Positions 1-7,826 of a stretch of DNA of 13,053 nucleotides are shown piece after piece. How positions within the stretch are numbered: position 1 is the stretch's first letter; each line of letters begins with the position of its first letter. Made by a program: the position numbers and the translations under genes. Below the pieces are notes generated by a model. The model did no database searches and was not told the DNA's origin. It saw nothing but the letters and a program-made list of their open reading frames with translations. The stretch comes from Monoraphidium neglectum (lineage: Eukaryota > Chlorophyta > Chlorophyceae > Sphaeropleales > Selenastraceae), in the NCBI RefSeq assembly GCF_000611645.1, contig NW_014012045.1, positions 1 through 13,053 on the forward strand, written 5' to 3'.

Positions 1-171
1 GCCATCGGCCGCATGCTGGACATCGCGGGAGATGGCAGCGTCATCACTGGCCCCGAGATCGACGCCATGGACGACGTGAAGCTGCGGTCAGTGGTCAACG
101 GCTGCAACATCTACGCGCGCGCGTCACCAGGTGCGGCGCGAGCGTGCGTTGTGTCGTCTCAGAGAGATGAG

Positions 172-212
<41 letters not shown>

Positions 213-804
213 TGTGTGTGTTTGTGTGTGTGTAAGTTTTAGAGGGGGGAAGGGTGTGGATACTCTCTCCAGACTGCCATAAGTTGGCCGCAGCTCCACC
301 CACTGCAGACGCCTCATCGGCTTGCGTGTCAACCGTTCAACGTAGTGCTCTCTGCACACAGCTTTATTGTTAGGGAGCTGCCCCTCGCTATTCAGCCCGC
401 TGTCCTGTTCTCCCTGATCTGTCAATCACACACAGTCACTCCCAGGACCAACTCTGCAGACCCCTCACACCTCCCTCAACCCCCCTCCCTCCGACCAACC
501 CTCCACTCTTTGTACACCAGAGAACAAGCTGCGCATCGTGCGCGCCCTGCAGACCGGCCCCACCTACAAGGGCCCCATGGATGGCGACGATCCCGACGAC
601 GACGGCCCGCCGTCCGAGGATGAGGGCCGCGCAACCTCGGCCCCCGGCCCCTCCTCCGTCGCGGACGCGCGCCGCGTCGCGCCCGGCGGCGGCAGCCCGC
701 TGGGCAGCGGCGAGATCGCCATCCAGATTGGGACTGAGAAGGCCGAGGTTGGTGACGAGGACGAGGTGGTGGCTGCAGACAGGCCGGGCAGGCAGGTGGT
801 GGCG

Positions 805-843
<39 letters not shown>

Positions 844-3096
844 GTGGGTGACACGCGCTCAAGGTGCAAGGGCGCGATTTGCTGTTTTGCGCGTCGAGTC
901 GGCGATGAGACCAGGGCGCGCATGCTGCCAGGCCGTGTGATGCCAGTTGTGAGCTGAGTGCGTGTCAATGGGGTGGTGCGTGCCGCTGTGTGCGCTTGAT
1001 TTGCTGCCCCCTATGCCGCACGCTGGTGATTATCGTTGAGGCGGAGGGGCAGAAACAGGTGCAAACCACTGCTGCTGAAGCGCTCACCGCGTACTGGCTT
1101 GAATTTGGCAGCCTGCTCTGCTGCACATGTTGCACCGCCCCACCACCCCTCCATTTTCTCACATACGCAATCGCAGGCGGCCGACATCGGTGTGGCGATG
1201 GGCATCACTGGCACTGACGTGTCAAAGGAGGCCGCAAAGGTGAGCAGCGGCGAGGGGACCCAAAATCTAGTACCCGGTCCCAGTCCGCCTGCCCTGCCTG
1301 CCAGTGTTCACAATCGCGTGCGCGTCCTCTGGGCTATGGCAAGCAGCTAACGCGAGCTCGTGGTCAAGCCCCAAGCACATTCTCGTTTTGTTACTGCGCA
1401 TCCATATCGTCGCTCACTTGGATCCTCAACATGACCCCACACACTCTGAATTGTGCATACCGTCTGCAGATGGTGCTAGCGGACGACAACTTTGCGACCA
1501 TCGTGCTGGCCGTCAAGGAGGGCCGCAGGGTCTGGGACAACCTGAGGAAGGTGAGCAGGCGCAACACCCGCTTTGGTCGGGGCGGGCGCACTGCCGGCGA
1601 GCGGGCCGGATGGCGCCTGCCATTTCCTGCAGCACCGTACTGTTGAGTAGGCATGGCATGCTGTGTAATCCTTGCGTGGCCTTGCAGCGTTGCTACCCAG
1701 TCGATTAGCCTTTTGCCTGTTGCATGCAAAGCAGCAGCACCCAGCAGCTGCCGCCTTGGGTCTCGACGCGCTTTGGCCACTCGAAACGCAGCCGCGCCGT
1801 GCCACATCTCATCCACCCACCCCCCTCTGTCTCCCGTGCTGCCGCCCCTCCACCTTCCCCCAGATCCTGCTGTTCAACCTGCCGGTCAACTTTGCCCAGG
1901 GCACCTCGATCTTCTGGGCCTATGTCGTGGGCTTCAAGGAGGCCCCCCTCACGGCCATCCAAGTGTGAGCTAACCAGCTGATCAGTGCAGAAAAGCACTC
2001 GTCAAATGCGGGCCCGCCAGTTGCCCGCAGGCAACCCACCCTCCCACTCTCCGAAGGCGGCGCACGCCGCGTCCCTGCCACCACCGCTTCAGTGTGATGT
2101 TGTATATGCCTCATTCATGCCTACACCCCCGCCTCCACCGGTGGTCCCTCTGCGCAGGCTGTACGTGAACCTCATCACAGCCATCACCATGGGCATGATG
2201 CTGGCCGCGGAGCCCGCGGAGCCCGACATCATGCAGCGCCCCCCGCGGCGCCCGGGGAAGAGGCTGCTGGGGAAGCTGATCCTCTGGTGGGTCCCCAAGC
2301 GCAGTGCGCCGGCCTGGGGCGAAGCAGCTAGGGTTGGGTTGTCAACTTGTTTACTGCAGCCGCGCACACACGGCACAGGCCAGGGTGTGTGTGCAGAAGC
2401 CCGGTGTGGAGCCGGCGGCGCTGCGGCAGGCGGGGGCGACGCACACGTGCTTTACTCGACCAGTTGCCCTTGCTGCGGCTGGCGGCGGTGTTCATTGGCG
2501 CTGCCTGCTGGGGTGCCCGCACAAGCAGCGGCCTCTGGACAGCCCGGCTGCGGTTACAGGCTCATCGCGTCCAACTACTCCGCCCCCCTCCCAGGCGCTG
2601 CGCGTTCGTGTCCGTCCTGCTGGTGATCTTCGTGCTCGGCATGTTCGAGTGGGGCGCCGCCACTGGCCTGTCCCTGCCGCAACGCCGCGCCGAGGCCTTC
2701 AACACCCTCGTCTTCGGCGAAATCGCCTACGCCCTCACGACCCGCTTCGTCAAGGCGACCAGCTTCCACCCGCGCAGCTTCCGTGGCAACCCCCTCTGCT
2801 TCATTTCCATCGCCGTCACCGCGGCGCTGCAGTTCATGCTAACCTACGTCCCCGGCCTCAACACCTTCTTCTACATGTCTGAGGGCATGACGGGCATCCA
2901 GTGGGCGCGCGTGTTCGTTTGCATGGTGCTGGTCTACGCGATCGTGGAAGTCGAAAAGGCGCTGGTGGACCCCTGCCTCATGCCGGCTGTGAGACCGATC
3001 CTGACGTTCATTCAGCACCACGTGCCAAAGTTCCTACGGATCCCGCGGAAGGTCACGGCGAAGGCCAAGGCGTCGATCCAGAGGGGCGGCCGCTGA
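1..3096 (+). CDS. P2-type cation-transporting ATPase, C-terminal part (partial at 5' end)
   Basis: Membrane pump that uses ATP to move cations. Only the last 442 residues lie in the window; the phosphorylated DKTGT site is upstream. Inferred exons: 1-130, 521-843, 1177-1239, 1470-1550, 1864-1964, 2158-2286, 2595-3096. They sum to 1329 bases, in frame, ending in TGA. Visible in order: [17 protein letters not shown] (window residues 38-54), an acidic insert (about 55-134), the hinge [13 protein letters not shown] (139-151), [17 protein letters not shown], then [12 protein letters not shown]5 and M6 follow (about 200-250, with PVNFAQG and YVNLITA), then [13 protein letters not shown], and M7-M10 (about 277-297, 308-328, 341-361, 380-397). 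A basic tail ends the protein. The segment [13 protein letters not shown] and the M8-M10 pattern fit bacterial-type CtpF/PMA1-like P2 ATPases. The substrate ion is not determinable: the residues matching SERCA E771 and D800 are Gln and Ala. Family call is firm; exact boundaries are manual. Confidence 0.93.
174..232. repeat. Compound (GA)n-(TG)n microsatellite in ATPase intron
   Basis: An uninterrupted GA run (about 174-210) passes directly into a TG tract (about 211-232) with one T interruption. It lies inside the first visible intron of the ATPase gene (131-520), so it is transcribed but should be spliced out. Confidence 0.95.
553..792 (+). other. Acidic insert of about 80 residues at the ATPase hinge
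   Basis: In P2 ATPases the helix ending in ...KLRIVxALQ is normally followed within a few residues by the hinge motif ([13 protein letters not shown]). Here about 80 residues intervene. They are rich in Asp, Glu, Gly, Pro and Ser, including [18 protein letters not shown] and [11 protein letters not shown]. The reading frame is open throughout and joins correctly to conserved sequence on both sides. No GT dinucleotide occurs close after ALQ that would let a single intron remove the whole stretch. The insert is probably translated as a disordered surface loop on the P domain; removal of part of it by splicing cannot be excluded. Confidence 0.7.
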
Positions 3097-3760
3097 TGTG
3101 GCGCCTTGATTCTATGGCCCGGCGACCCTGCGGGCGCCGTGGCGTTGTTTAGCGCTTGGTTGCCACCCGGCCGAACATTCACAAAACTGGTTTGACTTTA
3201 TTGAAGAGAGCTACTATCAAAGAAGGTCCCTGCACGCAGGTTGCACACGGGCACGGGGTGTTGGCAAGGGGGCGTGCGTGGGGTTTGGTCGCTCACACAA
3301 AACTGCCTACTTCTACACAAGGTGTGGGCGCAAGCGATTCTCTCGTGCCGCATGAACGGCTTGGCGCGGCAGGCATCCAAGGCTTTCAGCAGAATATGAG
3401 CTGTTTGAGCGCAACCTGAACGCATGCCCACTGGGACCCATCTGTTCGCGCTCTGGGCAATTAAGCGCGTCACATTTATTGTGCTGCCTGGGGCAGCACT
3501 CGGCCCGCCGCCCTGTTGATTAATGCACATGGAGCAACTGCGCTGCTACTTTTTGACACTTGCTGTTTATAATATACTAGTCTGGGCTAACACCTGGCAC
3601 CTTCTGTTGGTAAACGACACGGCTCGAAACCCTCACTACAGCCTTTGTGTGCTTTGCAGTGGCGTCATGGATGCCGCCCTGCACCACCGAAAGTCAGCAG
3701 CACGATATGACCCCCTGGTTGCAGTCCCCAGGGCCTGACACCAACGCACGCTTTGCCATT

Positions 3761-3796
3761 GTCACGCAGGGTGTCACGCAAACGCAGGTGTCACGC
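3761..3796. repeat. Short imperfect tandem repeat of GTCACGCA
   Basis: GTCACGCA occurs three times, at 3761, 3773 and 3789. The last two copies extend to GGTGTCACGCAAAC. The function is unknown; it may be simple slippage or duplication in non-coding DNA. Confidence 0.7.
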
Positions 3797-4333
3797 AAAC
3801 CACCATGCACCAGCATATCGGGTCAGCCCATCGGCTGCCTATTCAGGTGGTCCAAACAGGGGGGATTTGCAGTGAGGGCGTTGCTATGAAAACCTGTCAG
3901 ACGTCTGCTGACATCTCAGATGCCACATCATCGAAAGGTTTCCAACAACTGCTCCGTGCAGTGGGGACGGGTCGGGGAGTAATGATGCCGCTGACTCGAG
4001 GCAGTATGATTTGGCCTCCCAAACTGGCGCCTGCGGCTGGGGGGCGTGGCGGCCAGCGGGGGCGTTCGGCAGGGGACAGCAGGGTAACGTCAGGTGGACT
4101 GGACTGCGGGCGAAGTACAAGTACACGACAGCTGACCAGGATATACATGAAGCTTATGGAATTTCTGTAAGCTGCACGTCTTCTGTGTGTACGGTCCAAC
4201 TATCAAGGCGCTCGCGGGCTGGTCGCTCTTTGGGCGCGCTGCTAGCGCTTATGGTCGGCTGACACGGCAGCGGAGGCAGCTGCGTCAGGTGCTGCACTCA
4301 ACGATCGTGCCCTACAACCCATAGGGCTGCGTG

Positions 4334-4341
4334 TTATATTA
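4334..4341 (+). promoter_or_regulatory. TATA-like element upstream of the TBC gene
   Basis: TTATATTA sits 74 bases before the TBC start codon, in otherwise GC-rich DNA. No ATG lies between it and the start codon. The leader also contains a small hairpin (CTCGGT-CAAA-ACCGAG, 4386-4401). Position and composition suit a core promoter, but no transcription start is visible. Confidence 0.3.
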
Positions 4342-4414
4342 TCAAACTAGTTTTCAAACCCGTACCGCTCAAATCTTGCCTGATCCTCGGTCAAAACCGA
4401 GCACAAAAGCAGAA

Positions 4415-7400
4415 ATGGACGAGCCCTTTCCATCGGTGGACGCGCCTCAGCCAATGACGGACTTGTACGGCTTCGATATTCCTCACAACGTGGTCGCACA
4501 GGCCGTACGCCTCCAGTGCGACGGCGCCGCCCTCCGCGCCGAGCGGTGCGCGCTCGACGCGTTCTGCAGGGTGCACAGTCTGCTATTACAAGTCTGCTTT
4601 CGCCACGCCCATGCGGTGCATAAATCCGATCATCACCATATGCGTCCTGGTTGTTTGTTGCATGCAAAACGACCCAGCCTGGCAGCCGCTGTCCCGCCAG
4701 GCGCCACGTGCGTCCCGCCATACCCATGAACCAAACAAGCGCCCCAACGGCACCCCCTGCCGCCGCAGGGCGTGGGCGCCCTACATCCAGGAGGGCCGTC
4801 TGCCCTCAGAGCACAAGCTCAAAGACATGGTGCGCCTCGGCGTGCCGCCCACGCTGCGGCCCTGGGTCTGGATGGAGGCGTCGGGCGCGGCGGCCAAGCG
4901 CGCGGCGTTCAGCCCGAGCTACTACACAAGCATGGCCCTGGCTGGGGAGAAGGAGTCGCCCCACCTCAAACAGATCGACCAGGTGGGTCGAGGAGGGCGG
5001 GAGCTGGCAGAGCCGGTAGCACTGCTGTGTAGCTCAGACAAGGGGCAGCACAGCGCAGCAGCCGCATGCAAGTGGGCATGCGGCTGCGCTGGATCGACCC
5101 TTGTTCGTCTGCATGGCGCATTTGAGGACTGCCAGCGGCGCAGGTCAAACACATGCGGCCCCTGCTTGTCAGCAGGACACATGCAAGTGCAGCCAGCGCC
5201 CATGTTGGCTGCATGCACCTCATCTTGCAAAGCAGTTGCATGGCGGTGTTTGTATGGCAGCACTCAACCATGCAAGGGCACAACGAAGCACAGCCTGCCC
5301 CCTGCCACCGCATCCGGTCCCTGCGCAGGACGTGAAGTGTGCGTTCCCAAACCACCCGTGGCTGCAAAGCGAGGAAGGGCAGACAGCACTGCGGCGCGTC
5401 CTGGCGGCCTTCTCCCTCCATAACCCCAAAGTCGGCTACACGAGGTGCGCGCAGGGGAGGGAGGGCCCGGCTGCTGGTCTTGCTCCCCTTGATCAGCTGG
5501 CGCAGAGGCATGTATAACAAGGGCGTGCATGCAGCAGCAGCACCTGCAGCACCAATCGCCTGCAAACGCCTTTGTGCGGCACGCCTGGCCACAGCGGGGG
5601 ACCCCCCCATGATATAACGCAGGCCCCTTAGCCACATCGTGGGACTGCTGCTGGTGGCCCTCAACCGCAACCAGGTGAGCGGCCCGGTTGCAATACAATG
5701 CCACAGCAAGTGAAAGACCTTCCATTCGCGCTGCTTGAAGCTGTCCCAAGGCGATGGCCCAAGGAGCGGCTTTAAGGGGGCATGGGAGGTCCAAAGCCAG
5801 CGCCCATTCATGCACACACTGCCCCAGCCCCTCTAAAATCCAACTTTTCCTTGAATCCTGCGCGCCGCCCCTGTATTCGCAGGAGAGCGCTTTCTGGCTG
5901 CTGGCCCAGCTGGTGGAGGGCACCCTCTACGACGGCACCTACTCCCCCAACCTCGTCGGCTGCCAGGTGAGCGCTCCTTTTCTGCCCCCTCGTCCTGGAA
6001 TCCAGGGCCGTCCGCCGATAGGCGTGCGCACCATACATACATGGAGCATCAAAGGCAACAGCCCGTAGACAAAGTCGGCAAAAGGAGCTTTGATTTGAAC
6101 AGGCACCTTGCAAAACACCGTGTCCCATGCGGCTTGTCGCCCCGCCAGGTCGAGATGCGAGCACTGGAAGATTTGATGTCCACAAAGCTGCCGCGCCTGG
6201 CGGCCCACATGGCGGCACTGGAGGCGGATGTCAGCATCATCGCCACGGACTGGTGCGTCCGCTTTGCTGGTGGTCGGCTGCATGCCCGGGGAGCCACACG
6301 TACGAACGAGCTCAGCTGAGGCCGGCCCAGATGGCACCATAATTTCTTGCGTGCGTCTTGCGGCTGCACGTCCCGCAGGTACCTATCGCTGTTTGCGTCC
6401 TCCATGCCCAGCGAGAGCGCAGCCAGGGTGTGGGACGCACTCATGAACGAGGGCCCAAAGGTGCGCTGGGCGGCGGCTGGCAGTGCACAGGTATCCCCTC
6501 GGTTTTCGCAATCCCCGGTGAGCGCGGCAAGCCTACTGGCGTGCCTCCCAGATGAGCTGTGATGGGTCGCCTGCTGAGCGCGGCGCGCCAAATCGACAGG
6601 TGCTGTTCCGGGTAGCGCTGGCGCTGCTGAGCCTCAACGAGGAGCGGCTGCTGGCGTTCGACAATGCAGGTACAGCCGTCTGTCACATCAAGACCGCCAA
6701 TATTTGACCCGGACACGCCCTGGACGCTGCAGTCGTGACGGCCACGCCTGAGGGGCTGCCAGCTGCTTGCGGACGTGCACCGCCCTTCCCCTGAAGGCCT
6801 TGAGCTGAGATGTTCCGCGGGCCCTCACGCGCAGGGGAGATGATCATCCACATGCGCCAGGCGGCGGCCGCCATGCACGACCGCGACAGGCTCATGGAGG
6901 TGGCGTTTGCGGGAGTGGGCAGCCTGCCGATGGCGGTCATAGACAGATACAGGCAAGCGCATTGTGTTTGGCTGCCTGCACGCATGCTGCCATGAGCTGG
7001 CGGGAGTGCACATGGGAGGTTATTGCATAGCAAGAAAATTGACAGCCACGCGGCTCCCGCCTGTATCATGCACGATATTTCTGCACATTCAGGCCGCTGC
7101 TCTGTATTCACAGGGGCCAGAGCTCAAAGGAGGTCGAGGCGGCGCTGCGGGACAGGCAGTCTGGCGCACGGCCGGCGGCAAACACGGCGCAGCAGCAGGC
7201 GGGGCATGGCGGTGAGCCTTGCCGTTGTTTGGGAGGGGGCCATTGAACCTGGGGTTCGAGGCTGCTGAGCGATAATGAGATGTAATACGGCAGCATACAG
7301 GAGATGTAGAATGGCACCACCACGCACTTTCACGAAGTAAGAGGTCCCTCTGCTGATGGGGTGAACACACTCCCCGTACCGCTCCGCTTGCACCACGCAG

Positions 7401-7567
7401 GCGCAGACGAGCTGAGGGAGCTGCGAGAGAAGGCCGGCATGCTGACGGCGGTGGCGGCGTCCGGCCTGAAGAAGGGCTTCGGGGCGCTCGTGGCCGCGGG
7501 CAAAAAGGCGGCGAGCGGCGGCGACCGCAAGGGCAGCGGCGGCGGCGTCCCGGCCGCCTTCGACTGA
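4415..7567 (+). CDS. TBC-domain protein (Rab GTPase-activating-like) with degenerate catalytic fingers
   Basis: TBC proteins normally speed GTP hydrolysis by Rab GTPases in membrane traffic. Inferred exons: 4415-4545, 4769-4982, 5329-5444, 5623-5674, 5883-5966, 6149-6252, 6379-6460, 6600-6669, 6835-6952, 7114-7211, 7401-7567. The sum is 1236 bases, 411 aa plus TGA. The order matches plant TBC proteins: LYGFDI near residue 17, RLGVPPTLRPWVW (66-78), CAFPNHPWLQSEEGQTALRR (119-138), VGYTRPLSHIVGLLL (150-164), ESAFWLLAQLVEGTLY (172-187), LVGCQVEMR, SIIATDWYLSLFASSMPSE, RVWDALMNEGPKVLFRVALA, GEMIIHMRQ. A Lys/Gly-rich tail follows. The catalytic IxxDxxR and YxQ motifs read I113-D116-C119 and Y152-T153-R154, so both fingers are missing and GAP activity is doubtful. 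The start ATG has A at -3 and G at +4. The donor at 4546 was chosen over 4571 because only it keeps frame and restores the ERRAWAPYIQEG alignment. Confidence 0.92.
5058..5087. repeat. 12-bp perfect inverted repeat (hairpin) in TBC intron 2
   Basis: GCAGCCGCATGC at 5058-5069 and its exact reverse complement at 5076-5087 are separated by six bases. A shifted alignment can add outer pairs around a 3-base bulge. The same intron (4983-5328) holds other GCAGCC/GCATGC-type inverted pairs, for example TTGCATGG near 5235 and CCATGCAA near 5268. The function is unknown. Confidence 0.7.
6953..7113 (+). other. Probable GC-AG intron in the TBC gene
   Basis: The conserved reading ends ...VIDRYR at ATACAG|GCAAGC, the usual context of GC-AG introns, and resumes after TTCACAG at 7114 with GQSSKEVEAALRDRQ. 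The nearest GT dinucleotides downstream (6964, 6966) give the wrong phase, whereas the GC donor restores frame to the terminal exons and the stop. Confidence 0.75.
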
Positions 7568-7826
7568 CAAGGCGTGAAGCTGCGACCCCCCCGGGGTGCG
7601 ATGATGTCATCGAAGCGTGTGTGTTGCGCATCATGATGCTGGGTCAGCGGTAATTCCCTCGCATGCATCTCTATATCGTTTATGCCTTGATGCTCAGCCC
7701 GTATAGTCTCCCGGCTGACCACCGTCGTTTGTGCATTGGATCGCCGTGGATCCCATTTCGCGCAGCTTTCACCTGTTGCTGACATCTTCAAACTAGCTTC
7801 TGTAACGAAAGGAGTATTTAGACATC
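7568..7826. other. Short spacer between TBC and LEA genes
   Basis: These 259 bases must contain both the TBC 3' UTR and the promoter of the LEA-like gene. Visible elements are a CATGCAT (RY-like) motif at 7662-7668, a TATA-like CTATAT near 7671, GTATAG near 7702, and a TGTAA (possible polyadenylation signal) at 7801-7805, only 22 bases before the next ATG. None can be assigned with confidence, and transcript overlap is possible. Confidence 0.5.

Larger units (their letters stand above)
3097..4414. other. Intergenic region, no supportable gene (3' UTR and promoter)
   Basis: This 1.3 kb lies between the ATPase stop and the TBC start. Short open frames on both strands show no recognisable family, no splice-joined continuation and no compositional support. 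It presumably holds the ATPase 3' UTR and the TBC gene promoter. It includes a relatively AT-rich patch around 3545-3585, a short tandem repeat (3761-3796), and a TGTAA at 4166-4170. TGTAA is the usual green-algal polyadenylation signal, but this copy is over 1 kb past the stop, so its use is uncertain. Confidence 0.6.

Noticed and set aside
13..282. Continuous open frame running through the GA/TG microsatellite
   Set aside because: The conserved ATPase reading stops at a GT donor at 131 and resumes at 521; the rest is intron.
3198..3530. Minus-strand open frame of 110 codons in the ATPase-TBC spacer
   Set aside because: No recognisable motif, no splice partners; likely chance in GC-rich DNA.
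5440..5463. Read-through of TBC exon 3 giving CAQG, reminiscent of the missing CQG
   Set aside because: Spacing to the following LSHIVGLLL helix is exactly that of the family only if the intron starts at 5445, so CAQG is taken as intronic coincidence.
7240..7275. GGTTCGAGGC resembling a tRNA T-loop
   Set aside because: The flanking bases do not form the T stem or an acceptor stem, and no anticodon arm fits; it lies in TBC intron 10.
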